Shown: positions 41,638 to 50,740, counted from the first letter of the stretch. The stretch is DNA of 50,780 nucleotides from UBA6022 sp032154105 (GCA_032154105.1 JALDYI010000008.1:1-50780); one strand, 5' to 3'. Made by a program: numbers and translations. The notes: a model not told the origin generated them from the letters alone.

Positions 41638-42924
41638 ATGAAACACTCCGTTGAGGAAGTGCGTCTGAAAAACGGCGCACGCGGTCTTCTGATCGACGTA
41701 CCAGATGCAACCGTAATGAGTTTCCAGTTTCAATTTCGAGCTGGTAATCACTACGTGCGCTCAAAAGATATTTATGAAACTGCTCACATCATGGAGCATA
41801 TGGCATTTGGCGCTAACGCGCAGTTTAAGAATGAACATGACTACGAGGCTGATTTTACAAAAAATGGCGCGTATCACAATGCATACACAAGCGATCTCTC
41901 AATGGTCTATGTGGCTGACTGTGCTGACTTTGAGTGGGATCGTATCTTGGCTCTCCAGCAAGTAGCCATTTGTGAGCCTCGGTTCAACGCTGAAGAGCTC
42001 GAGTCTGAGAAAGGTAATGTAAAAAGTGAGCTCACGGGCTATCTCAATAATCACAACCGCATTCTTTGGCCAAAGATTCAGCAGCAACTTGGCGAGGATA
42101 TTTATACGTATCGCCAACGTCTTCAGACGATTCCGAACATTACACTAGCGGACATTAAAGAACACTACAAGCGCACACATACTGCGAAGAATATGCACTT
42201 TGTGATTGCTGGCAAGCTTCACGGACGAAAGAGTGAAATCAAGCGTCAGCTTGAAAGCTGGAAGCTGAAGACCGGTGAGCGCTTTGAGGTGCCAAAGCAC
42301 GAACTTTCAAGCGGTAGACCAACGCTTATTCGTCGCAAAGAAGCGTCAAACCTTACCTTTGGTTGGTCAATGGTGATTCCGCGCGAACTTAGCGATGAAG
42401 AGGTGGAGGCGATGAACTGCCTAGATCATATTTTGACCGGTACGATGCACTCGCGCATGTACGGCGCAGCCCGTAAAAAGGGTCTGGCATACGGCATGTT
42501 CTCTGACGCATCGGCTGGCTTCCACGATAGTAGCTGGGATTTTGGCGGTCAGGTGAATCTTGAAACTGCCGACGGACTTTTCGACATTATCGTTCGAGAA
42601 ATGAAGTGCGTTCTCGATGGTAGTATTACGGAGGCCGAACTCGATGCTGCAAAGTCCTATGCACTTGGTCGCTATCAGATGGGCGCGCAGACCGTGTCGC
42701 AGATTAGTAATTTCTACACAAATCGCTATTTTGCTGACGGTGTCGTGAAAGACTACGACAATGTGCCAAATGCCATCCGTACGACATCACTTGATTGCAT
42801 GATTAAAACTGCTCGCGAATTTATCGAGCATAATACATGGGTACTTGCCGGTGTGAGTAGCGGCGAGCGATCGGACGTTGTCGCGCTGAGCGATAAACTC
42901 GCAGATTTATTCGTTAAGTCATAG
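41638..42924 (+). CDS. M16 family zinc peptidase (first of a tandem pair)
   Basis: A 428-residue M16B-type peptidase. The inverted zinc motif HIMEH is at residues 50-54 and the third ligand E131 (KGNVKSE) is exactly 76 residues later, the family spacing. The C-terminal half (about 215-428) is the M16_C domain. There is no signal peptide, so it is predicted to be cytoplasmic. It shares the start pattern EEVxLxNGAxGLLIDVPDAT with the next gene, showing a tandem duplication. M16B enzymes degrade small peptides as dimers. Confidence 0.88.
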   Translation: MKHSVEEVRLKNGARGLLIDVPDATVMSFQFQFRAGNHYVRSKDIYETAHIMEHMAFGANAQFKNEHDYEADFTKNGAYHNAYTSDLSMVYVADCADFEWDRILALQQVAICEPRFNAEELESEKGNVKSELTGYLNNHNRILWPKIQQQLGEDIYTYRQRLQTIPNITLADIKEHYKRTHTAKNMHFVIAGKLHGRKSEIKRQLESWKLKTGERFEVPKHELSSGRPTLIRRKEASNLTFGWSMVIPRELSDEEVEAMNCLDHILTGTMHSRMYGAARKKGLAYGMFSDASAGFHDSSWDFGGQVNLETADGLFDIIVREMKCVLDGSITEAELDAAKSYALGRYQMGAQTVSQISNFYTNRYFADGVVKDYDNVPNAIRTTSLDCMIKTAREFIEHNTWVLAGVSSGERSDVVALSDKLADLFVKS

Positions 42925-42937
42925 GAGGAGGCAGCTC

Positions 42938-44233
42938 ATGCCGCTAAAACATACTGTAGAAGAAGTGGTCCTAAGGAATGGCGCTAAGGGTCTACTTATA
43001 GACGTACCAGATGCAACCGTTATCAGCTACGAGATAGATTTTAGGGCTGGTAACGATTATGCCGCTCGTTCTGATATCCGGCAGACAGCTCATATTCTTG
43101 AGCATATGGCATTTGGCAATAACAGTAAGTTTTCGTCGGCCGAGGCCTTTAGTCATGAGTTTTCGTGTAATGGTGCTTGGTCGAATGCGACAACCTCAAG
43201 TATTAACATGACGTATTCGGCGGAGTGTGCGGCGCTTGAATGGGACAGGATCCTTGACCTGCAGCAGTTGGCAATCGCGCAGCCGGTCTTTACGCAGCCC
43301 GTGCTTGATGCTGAAAAGGGCAATGTGCGCGAAGAGATTATAGGCTACGCAACGAGCCACGGACGCATTTTGTGGCAAGAAGTCATGCGTGCGCTGGGGC
43401 TGCGTCGTTGGTATGACGCCGAAGAGCTTTTGTCGATCGACAATGTGTCCCTAGCTGACATCAAAGAGCATTACTGGAGGACGCATACGCTAAAGAATAT
43501 GCGCTTTAGTTTTTCGGGTGACTTGAAAAAGCACAGGCAAGTTATCATTGATAAGCTTGAGAGCTGGCAGCTTGAGCCTGGGGCTCGTCTTGCGGTCGTA
43601 CCCGATACGCCAAAGCAAGCACTACTCGTTCATATTAAGCGACCCGACCTGCCTAATGTAACTTTTATCTTCTGTGTGCTTTTGTCTCGGGAGTTGTCCG
43701 AGGAAGAGGTGACCGCCTTGTCTGCGCTTAATCATATGCTTACGGGTACGTTCCACTCGCGCATTTGGGGCAAAGCACGCTCGGCCGGCATCTGCTACGG
43801 GATCGATTCATCGGCGTATAGCTCCGAGACGGGTGTCAGTTGTTGGGAATTTGGCGCCCAGGTGAGTACGCAGAATGCTGCGGCGTTATTCGAGCTGATC
43901 ATAGCCGAGCTTACAAAAATACGAAGCGGCGATATTTCCGAACAGGAGCTTGACGAAGCCAAGCTGTACGCGCTCGGCCGACATCAGATGCGTGGTCAGA
44001 CGGTTAGTGACCTCAATGACTGGTACACGGGTGATTACTTCGAAGACGATACGATCGACTATCTTGAAAAATCACCAGAGCGAATCAACGCCGTGACGCG
44101 CGAATTGATCGTGAAGCTTGCCGATGAATTCCTAGCATCGACCATATGGACACTTGGTGGCATTGGAAATATCGAGCGCACTGAACTCCAAATACAGTAC
44201 GATCAGCTCGCGAAACTATTTAAAAAGGGATAA
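42938..44233 (+). CDS. M16 family zinc peptidase (second of a tandem pair)
   Basis: A 431-residue paralogue of the preceding gene. HILEH is at residues 52-56 and E133 (KGNVREE) again lies 76 residues further, so the zinc site is complete. In many bacterial M16 pairs one partner has lost the motif; here neither has. A strong AGGAGGAGG ribosome-binding site precedes the ATG, 13 nt after the first gene. The two products may form a heterodimer around a closed chamber. murD follows after 9 nt. Confidence 0.88.
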   Translation: MPLKHTVEEVVLRNGAKGLLIDVPDATVISYEIDFRAGNDYAARSDIRQTAHILEHMAFGNNSKFSSAEAFSHEFSCNGAWSNATTSSINMTYSAECAALEWDRILDLQQLAIAQPVFTQPVLDAEKGNVREEIIGYATSHGRILWQEVMRALGLRRWYDAEELLSIDNVSLADIKEHYWRTHTLKNMRFSFSGDLKKHRQVIIDKLESWQLEPGARLAVVPDTPKQALLVHIKRPDLPNVTFIFCVLLSRELSEEEVTALSALNHMLTGTFHSRIWGKARSAGICYGIDSSAYSSETGVSCWEFGAQVSTQNAAALFELIIAELTKIRSGDISEQELDEAKLYALGRHQMRGQTVSDLNDWYTGDYFEDDTIDYLEKSPERINAVTRELIVKLADEFLASTIWTLGGIGNIERTELQIQYDQLAKLFKKG

Positions 44234-44242
44234 GATAGAGTT

Positions 44243-45526
44243 ATGAAGATTGCAATTGCTGGCTATGGCCTCGAAGGAAAATCCAATTACCATTATTTTA
44301 TGTCACGTGGTGATGTGACGATTGTTGATGAGCGGGAGGCAGTCGACGATCTGCCGTCTGGCGTCCCTACGCTACTTGGCGAGGGCGCGTTTAGCCGGCT
44401 CGGTGATTTTGACTTGGTGGTGCGGACCGCTGGCTTGAGCCCCCGCAAGATACAGACGAGTGGTAAAGTTTGGTCGGCAACTAATGAGTTCTTTGAAAAA
44501 TGCCCCGCGCCAATCATTGGCGTGACAGGAAGTAAGGGCAAGGGAACGACGAGTAGTCTGGTCGCGAGCATTCTTACCGAAGCAGGTAAGACAGTTCATC
44601 TCGTAGGAAATATTGGCCTGCCGGCACTCGATGAGCTCGCCCATATCTCAGAAGACGATCTTGTTGTCTATGAGCTTAGTAGCTTCCAGTTGTGGGACGC
44701 TGAGCGTTCACCGCAGGTGGCTGTCGTGCTTCATATCGAGCCCGATCACCTTGATGTGCACGAGAGCTATGATGAATATGTGAGTGCCAAAGGCAACATC
44801 GCGCGCTACCAGGGGCTGAACGATCGTATTGTATATAACGCATTAGACGAGAGTGCTACTACTATAGCCGGCCTATCGGTCGGCCAGCGCCTGCCATATC
44901 AAACACCGCGTACCGCCCATGTGAGCGACGGTCAATTCTACTACGGCGAACAACTATTGTGTTCAGTAGATGAGCTACAGCTACCAGGTGCGCACAATCA
45001 GGATAATGTCTGCGCGGCAATTACCGCCATCTGGCCATGGGTGCAAGACGGCGCGGTAATCGGGGAAGGTTTGCGTGCATTTGGCGGGCTTGATCATCGT
45101 TTGAAATTCGTCGCCGAAAAGCAGGGTGTTTCTTACTACGATGACAGTATTGCTACGACGCCGGGCAGTGCAATTGCTGCGATGCGCGCCTTTGATGGTC
45201 CGAAGATCATTATTCTTGGCGGTTCATCAAAAGGCGCCGACTTTAATGAGGTGGCTGCAACTGCAGCACAGTCAGATGTAAAGCGGGCGATTTTGATTGG
45301 CGACGAAGCGGATCATATCGAACAGGCGCTTGCGAACGTCGGCGTTGCCTCTATCAATCAGGGGAGCGAGACAACCATGGCCGCCATTGTTCAGCTGGCT
45401 GCTAGTATCGCTGATACTAGCGATACAGTCATTCTTAGTCCGGCCTGCGCGAGCTTTGGCATGTTCCGTGACTACAAAGATCGTGGCGACCAATTTATTG
45501 CCGCAGTCAACGATCTGCCATTCTAG
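44243..45526 (+). CDS. murD: UDP-N-acetylmuramoylalanine-D-glutamate ligase
   Basis: A 427-residue Mur ligase that adds D-glutamate to UDP-MurNAc-Ala. The N-terminal nucleotide-binding region (IAGYGLEGKSNYHYF) is followed by the ATP loop GVTGSKGKGTTSSLVASIL, VYELSSFQLW, HIEPDHLDVH with the catalytic His, and the C-terminal FGGLDHRLKFV and YYDDSIATTPGS segments. Together with murI at 2493 it covers D-Glu supply and use. No other mur genes are adjacent; it is cotranscribed with the M16 pair. Confidence 0.94.
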   Translation: MKIAIAGYGLEGKSNYHYFMSRGDVTIVDEREAVDDLPSGVPTLLGEGAFSRLGDFDLVVRTAGLSPRKIQTSGKVWSATNEFFEKCPAPIIGVTGSKGKGTTSSLVASILTEAGKTVHLVGNIGLPALDELAHISEDDLVVYELSSFQLWDAERSPQVAVVLHIEPDHLDVHESYDEYVSAKGNIARYQGLNDRIVYNALDESATTIAGLSVGQRLPYQTPRTAHVSDGQFYYGEQLLCSVDELQLPGAHNQDNVCAAITAIWPWVQDGAVIGEGLRAFGGLDHRLKFVAEKQGVSYYDDSIATTPGSAIAAMRAFDGPKIIILGGSSKGADFNEVAATAAQSDVKRAILIGDEADHIEQALANVGVASINQGSETTMAAIVQLAASIADTSDTVILSPACASFGMFRDYKDRGDQFIAAVNDLPF

Positions 45527-45545
45527 CGCCACGGCGCGCTTTTTT
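45526..45545 (+). terminator. weak intrinsic terminator after murD
   Basis: GCGC (45526-45529) pairs with GCGC (45534-45537) around CACG, followed by a run of six T. The short stem starts within the murD stop codon. It is a probable but weak terminator. Confidence 0.5.
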
Positions 45546-45577
45546 CTGCTAAATCAAATATCGGCTCGCACGGGAGG

Positions 45578-45586
45578 TGCTATAAT
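45578..45586 (+). promoter_or_regulatory. extended -10 promoter of the anchored orphan gene
   Basis: TGC-TATAAT, followed by a leader of about 32 nt with AAAGGAG before the ATG at 45625. Confidence 0.6.
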
Positions 45587-45624
45587 AAGAACGTTACCGT
45601 AAGTGCAGCAAAGGAGTCTTCTCT

Positions 45625-46311
45625 ATGCAGTTGCCGAGTTACCAATCTTTTCCCAGGAAGCTTCGCCGGCCTCTGGCGATTATAGCGATAAGTATTATAG
45701 CGATCACTGTCTTGGTGGTCGCTCTTTATTTTCTCACCAAGCCGTATGTTGAGTCGCAGCTTGGGCCAGTAGAGGAGCGATCGTCGGGTCGAGTTGCGTT
45801 TAAGGTGCCGGCAAAATTGACGCAAGACGACGGGCTTATTCCGCGTCTATTTGGTGGCTCGGAAAATAACGACACCATTGCGCGCGCCTCGGTATGGTCG
45901 TGGCGCGAGACGGAAGCTAAAGATACACTAGAAAACGTGTTGTTTTCGATGGGTTATAGCTACGTTGTGGCAAAAGGCACCATACCCTCGGACCGAGCGA
46001 GTGTCGTGGCGCAGTTAAAGCAATCATCGCAGGCATCTATCATAAGTCGTATTCAAACAATAACAGGATGCAGGGACACGCCGGCTGTGAAACTCTACGA
46101 CCTCAGGCAAGCTGGTGGTAAGGGCTTTTATTACGACTATTCCTGCGTGGATGACCAGGGGGTAAAGTTGCATGGATTAATTGGATTTTTATTGGTTGAT
46201 GAGAGTAATGAGCTTCACCTTATCATGATGCTTGGCCGCGACGATATCTGGCAGGCTAATCGATCACGGATCGCGACACTACTGAGTGGCATTACGGTAC
46301 GTAAACAATAA
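45625..46311 (+). CDS. membrane-anchored extracytoplasmic protein of unknown function
   Basis: A 228-residue protein with a short basic cytoplasmic start, one membrane helix (PLAIIAISIIAITVLVVALYFL, about 16-37) and an extracytoplasmic domain of about 185 residues. The domain contains two cysteines far apart (GCRDTP and YSCVDDQG), which could form a disulfide, consistent with the VKOR system encoded at 6430. No family is recognised. It has its own promoter and a good ribosome-binding site. Confidence 0.7.
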   Translation: MQLPSYQSFPRKLRRPLAIIAISIIAITVLVVALYFLTKPYVESQLGPVEERSSGRVAFKVPAKLTQDDGLIPRLFGGSENNDTIARASVWSWRETEAKDTLENVLFSMGYSYVVAKGTIPSDRASVVAQLKQSSQASIISRIQTITGCRDTPAVKLYDLRQAGGKGFYYDYSCVDDQGVKLHGLIGFLLVDESNELHLIMMLGRDDIWQANRSRIATLLSGITVRKQ

Positions 46312-46332
46312 CCCAAATGCATGGACCTCTGA

Positions 46333-46341
46333 TGTTATAAT
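46333..46341 (+). promoter_or_regulatory. extended -10 of prfB, nearly leaderless
   Basis: TGT-TATAAT ends 8 nt before the prfB ATG; the predicted leader is 1-2 nt, with no ribosome-binding site. Confidence 0.65.
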
Positions 46342-46349
46342 GAATAGCA

Positions 46350-47435
46350 ATGCAACCACTTCTTAAACGTCTCGAAACTCTAAAAGATGCCATTGGCGTG
46401 GCGTACGGCCAACTATTGATTGACGACAAGCACCGGCAGGCGCTTCTGATTGAAGGTGAGTTGGCGTCACCTGAGATTTGGAACAATCCCTCATATGCCC
46501 AAGAGAAGAGCAAGCAGCTCGCAGCGCTACACGCCATGGTTGAGCCGTGGCAAACGCTGCGCCTACAGGTGGCTGATATTCATGAGTTACTTGAGCTTGG
46601 TGATGATTCGCTGCTTGGCGAATTTGAAGGCCAGATAAGCGCACTCGAAACTGAGTTTGCCGCGCGCCGTAAAGAGCTGCTATTTAACGGTAGTTACGAT
46701 GACCATAATGCCATTATTCGACTGAGTGCTGGAGCGGGTGGCACCGATGCGCAGGATTGGACGGAGATGCTCGAGCGTATGTATTTGCGCTGGGCCGAGA
46801 AGGCGGGCATGCAAACAAGTATAGTTGAGCGTTCGGCTGCCGATGAAGCGGGGATTAAAAGCAGTGTCATAGAGGTGAGTGGGCCGTACGCCTATGGCAA
46901 GCTACGCTCGGAAAATGGTGTTCATCGTCTTGTCCGGCTGAGTCCATTTAATAGCGACAATCTCCGCCAAACCAGCTTTGCGCTTGTTGAGATATTGCCT
47001 CAAATTGATGCGCCCGAAGAGGTGCTGATTGACGATAAGGACCTCAAGATTGATGTATACCGCGCAGGTGGCCATGGTGGCCAGTCGGTTAATACGACCG
47101 ACAGCGCAGTGCGTGTCACGCATCTACCAACAGGCATTGTTGTAGCGATTCAAAATGAGCGTTCACAGTTGCAAAACCGAGAGACGGCTATGAAGATTCT
47201 GCGTTCGAAATTGGCTCAGCTGCAGCTTGAGCAACATGCCGAAAGTATCCAAGATCTTCAAGCGGGCGAATCGGCTAGTTGGGGTGCCCAGATTCGCAAC
47301 TACGTCCTTCATCCGTATACTATGGTCAAAGATACTCGAACCAAATACGAGGACCGTGATGCACAGGGGGTGCTTGGCGGCAAACTCGACAATTTTATGA
47401 CAGCGTATCTTGAGCAATTTTACGAACAATCATAG
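46350..47435 (+). CDS. prfB: peptide chain release factor 2
   Basis: A 361-residue release factor reading UAA and UGA. The SPF specificity motif lies in HRLVRLSPFNSDNLRQTSF and the catalytic GGQ in YRAGGHGGQSVNTTDSAVR. The frame is continuous from the ATG, so the programmed +1 frameshift that autoregulates many prfB genes is absent. Its presence shows that UGA is a stop in this genome. The lemA promoter overlaps its 3' end. Confidence 0.96.
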   Translation: MQPLLKRLETLKDAIGVAYGQLLIDDKHRQALLIEGELASPEIWNNPSYAQEKSKQLAALHAMVEPWQTLRLQVADIHELLELGDDSLLGEFEGQISALETEFAARRKELLFNGSYDDHNAIIRLSAGAGGTDAQDWTEMLERMYLRWAEKAGMQTSIVERSAADEAGIKSSVIEVSGPYAYGKLRSENGVHRLVRLSPFNSDNLRQTSFALVEILPQIDAPEEVLIDDKDLKIDVYRAGGHGGQSVNTTDSAVRVTHLPTGIVVAIQNERSQLQNRETAMKILRSKLAQLQLEQHAESIQDLQAGESASWGAQIRNYVLHPYTMVKDTRTKYEDRDAQGVLGGKLDNFMTAYLEQFYEQS

Positions 47436-47444
47436 TGCTATAAT
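47436..47444 (+). promoter_or_regulatory. extended -10 promoter of lemA-TPM
   Basis: TGC-TATAAT overlaps or directly follows the prfB stop codon, with AAAAGGAG before the lemA ATG at 47465. Confidence 0.6.
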
Positions 47445-47464
47445 AAGCAAAAAGGAGATATGAG

Positions 47465-48061
47465 ATGAATAAGAAATGGCTAGTTCCGGGAATTATTATT
47501 GGTATTGTTGTAGTGTTCGGGCTTATTTTTGCCGGTTCGTACAACGGGCTTGTGTCGCAGCGCGAAGCAGTAACGGCGTCGTTTGGCAAAGTTCAATCGC
47601 AGTATCAGCGCCGAGCTGATCTCATTCCAAATCTTGTTAGTACAGTAAAGGGTGCGGCTAATTTTGAGCAAACTACCCTCACGCAAATCACCGAAGCGCG
47701 CGCCAAGGCGACAAGTATTCAGCTCGATCCAAGCAAGGCGACCCCCGAGCAAATCCAGCAGTATCAGCAGGCACAGGGAGAGGTGACGAGCGCGCTAAGC
47801 CGACTACTAGCTGTGACGGAGAATTACCCGCAGCTTCAGGCTACACAGTCGTTTCGCGACCTACAGGTCCAGCTAGAGGGTACGGAGAATCGTATTGCAG
47901 TCGCACGCAACGATTACAACGATATTGCGCGGCCATACAATACTCGCTTGCAGACGTTCCCGACGAATGTCATTGCTGGTATATTCGGCTTTGAAAAGAA
48001 GCCATACTTCGAGGCTGACCAAGGAACGGACGAAGCGCCGACCGTAGACTTTAACGAATAG
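47465..48061 (+). CDS. lemA: LemA family protein
   Basis: A 198-residue LemA protein. An N-terminal membrane helix (WLVPGIIIGIVVVFGLIFAGSY) is followed by a helical bundle domain with the family pattern YNGLVSQREAVTASFGKVQSQYQRRADLIPNLVSTVKGAANFE and NRIAVARNDYNDIARPYNTRLQTFP. LemA and TPM-domain genes are often neighbours, as here (11 nt apart), but their joint role in the envelope is unresolved. Confidence 0.93.
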   Translation: MNKKWLVPGIIIGIVVVFGLIFAGSYNGLVSQREAVTASFGKVQSQYQRRADLIPNLVSTVKGAANFEQTTLTQITEARAKATSIQLDPSKATPEQIQQYQQAQGEVTSALSRLLAVTENYPQLQATQSFRDLQVQLEGTENRIAVARNDYNDIARPYNTRLQTFPTNVIAGIFGFEKKPYFEADQGTDEAPTVDFNE

Positions 48062-48071
48062 AGGCTGCGCT

Positions 48072-48974
48072 ATGCTTACAATAAAACACACGACAGGGCT
48101 TGGCGTCCTGCTGCTATCAGCGGCCGTGCTGCTACTTGGAGTGCCGGCCTTTGCATTGGTCGTACCTTCGCCACCATCACTCGAGCGGCCGATTATTGAT
48201 CAGACTAGTACGCTTAGCGAGTCTGAGGTGCAGAATCTAGCCGACCAGATCACTTCTAGTCGCGGCGATAAAGACTATCAAGTAGGCGTCCTTATGGTCG
48301 CCCGGCTTGATGGCGAGGCGATCGAAGAGTACGCCCTTAAGGTTGCCCGTGAGTGGGGGATTGGACAAAAGGATGTAAATAACGGCGTCTTATTGCTGGT
48401 CGCAAAGGAAGATCGGCAGCTTCGAATCGAAGTTGGCAGCGGACTCGAGGGCGACCTCACCGATGCTCAAAGTGGGCGTATCATCCGCGACGCTATTACG
48501 CCGGAATTTCGACAGGGAAATTATTATGCAGGTATTAGTAAGGGGCTTACGAGTATAGCCGCTACTATTCAAAAGCAGACGGATCCTTTTGCCGCGCCTG
48601 AACCGACAGGGTGGCAAAAGTTTTGGAATATTGTCATGCAGGGCGGTGTGATTATTATCATGGGCTTTTTATGGCTGACCTCTATCTTGGCTCGCTCAAA
48701 GAGTTGGTGGGCTGGTGGTATAGTCGGTGCGATAGTTGGTGTGTTGGTGGCGGTATTTGCGGGCTGGGTTATTTGGGCCGTAGTACTGCTTGCTGGATTA
48801 GTTCTGGGGGGACTCGGGCTTGATTGGCTGGTGTCGCGCAACTATCGGGAGCGAGCAAGTCATGGCGAAGCACCCTCCTGGTGGGCCGGCGGGACTCATC
48901 TTGGTGGTGGCTCGGGCGGTGGTGGGTTTGGTGGTGGCGGCTTTTCTGGAGGCGGTTCAAGTGGTAGTTGGTAG
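48072..48974 (+). CDS. TPM domain-containing membrane protein (YgcG-like)
   Basis: A 300-residue protein. Signal peptide (about 1-30), then a TPM domain (about 40-165: IIDQTSTLSESEVQNLADQI, VGVLMVARLDGE, REWGIGQKDVNNGVLLLVA, GSGLEGDLTDAQSGRII). Two or three hydrophobic helices follow at about 190-260, and a glycine-rich tail (GGGSGGGGFGGGGFSGGGSSGSW) ends it. This is the YgcG architecture. It lies directly after lemA and before ftsE. Confidence 0.92.
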   Translation: MLTIKHTTGLGVLLLSAAVLLLGVPAFALVVPSPPSLERPIIDQTSTLSESEVQNLADQITSSRGDKDYQVGVLMVARLDGEAIEEYALKVAREWGIGQKDVNNGVLLLVAKEDRQLRIEVGSGLEGDLTDAQSGRIIRDAITPEFRQGNYYAGISKGLTSIAATIQKQTDPFAAPEPTGWQKFWNIVMQGGVIIIMGFLWLTSILARSKSWWAGGIVGAIVGVLVAVFAGWVIWAVVLLAGLVLGGLGLDWLVSRNYRERASHGEAPSWWAGGTHLGGGSGGGGFGGGGFSGGGSSGSW

Positions 48975-49006
48975 GCGTTATCTCGGCCTTGTGCACAAAG
49001 AGTTTA

Positions 49007-49015
49007 TGCTATACT
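49007..49015 (+). promoter_or_regulatory. extended -10 promoter of ftsEX
   Basis: TGC-TATACT ends 10 nt before the ftsE ATG. The leader would be about 4 nt and lacks a ribosome-binding site. Confidence 0.6.
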
Positions 49016-49025
49016 AGGTAAAGAT

Positions 49026-49709
49026 ATGATTCTGCTAGATAGGGTAACAAAAACATACGGCAAAGACATGCGCCCAGCGATTAATCGCGTCAGTTTGCAT
49101 GTTGAGCCGAAAGAATTTGTCATTCTGGTGGGAACAAGCGGTGCTGGTAAGTCGACACTTCTCAAGCTGCTTACTCGTGAAGAAAAGCCAACCAGTGGCA
49201 AGATTGTTGTTGGTGGTATCGACTACGACACGCTGAAGGATAAGCATATTCCGCTTCTCCGTCGCAAAATTGGCGTGGTCTTTCAAGATTTCAAGCTTTT
49301 GCCACAGCGCACTGTCTTTGAGAACGTTGCGTTTGCACTCGAAATTGCAGGTATGACGAACCGAGAGATTAAGAATACCGTTCCGAAGGTGATTGAGCTC
49401 GTCGGACTAACTGGCAAGGAAAAGAATTTCCCGCACCAGCTGTCTGGCGGTGAGCGTCAGCGTGTAGCAATCGCTCGTGCGGTTGTACGTCAGCCGAAGA
49501 TCCTTATTGCCGATGAGCCAACTGGTAACCTTGACCCAAAGCACAGTTGGGATATCGTGCGCCTGCTTGAGAAGATTAACCGTTACGGTACGACCGTACT
49601 CCTTACGACACACAACGTTGAGATCGTCAACAAACTCAAGCGCCGCGTTATCACACTCGAGCATGGAAAAATCACTGCCGATCAAGCACAGGGGAGTTAC
49701 AGACAATGA
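49026..49709 (+). CDS. ftsE: cell division ATPase FtsE
   Basis: A 227-residue ABC ATPase that with FtsX couples division to activation of peptidoglycan hydrolases. Walker A GTSGAGKST is near 38-46, the signature is LSGGERQRVAIARAV and Walker B is ILIADEPTGNLDP. The N-terminal VTKTYGKDMRPAINRVSLHVEPKEFVIL is typical of FtsE. The stop codon overlaps the ftsX ATG (ATGA). Confidence 0.95.
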   Translation: MILLDRVTKTYGKDMRPAINRVSLHVEPKEFVILVGTSGAGKSTLLKLLTREEKPTSGKIVVGGIDYDTLKDKHIPLLRRKIGVVFQDFKLLPQRTVFENVAFALEIAGMTNREIKNTVPKVIELVGLTGKEKNFPHQLSGGERQRVAIARAVVRQPKILIADEPTGNLDPKHSWDIVRLLEKINRYGTTVLLTTHNVEIVNKLKRRVITLEHGKITADQAQGSYRQ

Positions 49710-50686
49710 GCAAACGAAAATTAGATGCCAAGGCTTTTGCGCAGCAAAAACGCAACCGTCGTCGTTTTGTAACGTTTCTTCGCATGTGTCGCTACGGAGT
49801 GAATAACTTCTCTCGAAACGCCTGGCTTACTATTGCCGCAACGGCCGTGATGACCATTACGCTTTTAATTGTCTTCTCGACGCTGGCTGCCCGTAATGTC
49901 CTTGTTTCTACTGTTGATCAGATTAGTAGTAAGGTTGATATGTCGATTTATCTCAAAACCGACACATCCGAAAAGGATGCAAGCACTATCAAGTCGGACC
50001 TTGAGAAGCTTAGTACGGTCAAGTCGGTTCGCTACGTGAGTGCATCCGAAGCGCGAAGCGAACAGGCCGCCGACAACAAGAGTGATCCGACATTTCTTAA
50101 TACTATTAATGAGGCCACTAACAAGAATCCCGCGATCATGCGAGTTAGCCCTTTTAATATTAATAACACGTCAGAGCTTGAGAAGTTCGCCAAAGAAGAT
50201 AAAAATATTCAGCCACATTTGGATCCTAACCGTCCGCCATCTTTTGCAGGACCTCGTCGTGACGCTATCAAGAATATCGCTCAATGGGTCGGTTTTGCAG
50301 AAAAAATCGGTATTGGTGCCACCATCCTATTTGTAACTATTTCATCTTTGATTGTCTTTAATACCATTCGCATGGCCATCTTCAACCGCAAGGAAGAGAT
50401 TCAGATGATGAAACTTATTGGTGCCGACCGCAACTTCATCCGTGGTCCATTCCTCGTAGAGGCGAGTGTCTACGGCTTTATCGCTGCCGTACTCGCTACT
50501 GGCGCTGGGTTATCGATACTCTACGCCATCAAAGAGCCGCTCATGAGGAACCAGATTGCAATCCAGTCGACAGTTGAAATGGCGACTCTCTACATTGGTT
50601 TCATTCTTGTTGGTATGATCGCCCTCGGCGCAATTATCGGTATCATTTCCTCACTGCTCGCAACTCATCGTTATCTCAAAATTTAA
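49706..50686 (+). CDS. ftsX: cell division permease-like protein FtsX
   Basis: A 326-residue FtsX. A basic cytoplasmic tail leads to helix 1 (WLTIAATAVMTITLLIVFSTL), the extracytoplasmic domain (about 65-190, KVDMSIYLKTDTSEKDASTIKSDL) and three C-terminal helices with the FtsX signature FNTIRMAIFNRKEEIQMMKLIGADRNFIRGPFLVE. It controls murein hydrolase activators outside the cell. The ATGA overlap with ftsE ensures joint translation. Confidence 0.95.
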   Translation: MSKRKLDAKAFAQQKRNRRRFVTFLRMCRYGVNNFSRNAWLTIAATAVMTITLLIVFSTLAARNVLVSTVDQISSKVDMSIYLKTDTSEKDASTIKSDLEKLSTVKSVRYVSASEARSEQAADNKSDPTFLNTINEATNKNPAIMRVSPFNINNTSELEKFAKEDKNIQPHLDPNRPPSFAGPRRDAIKNIAQWVGFAEKIGIGATILFVTISSLIVFNTIRMAIFNRKEEIQMMKLIGADRNFIRGPFLVEASVYGFIAAVLATGAGLSILYAIKEPLMRNQIAIQSTVEMATLYIGFILVGMIALGAIIGIISSLLATHRYLKI

Positions 50687-50711
50687 AACAAACATACAAT
50701 AGGGGGCTCAT

Positions 50712-50740
50712 TTGACACGTCATACTGCTTATGCTAAGGT
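50712..50740 (+). promoter_or_regulatory. promoter downstream of ftsX
   Basis: TTGACA (50712-50717), a 17-nt spacer and TAAGGT (50735-50740) with a TGC extension. It ends 7 nt before an ATG at 50748, again a leaderless arrangement. Confidence 0.55.

Noticed and set aside
46350..46450. Programmed frameshift in prfB
   Set aside because: The reading frame is continuous from the ATG, with no in-frame early UGA or CTTTGA-type slippery site.
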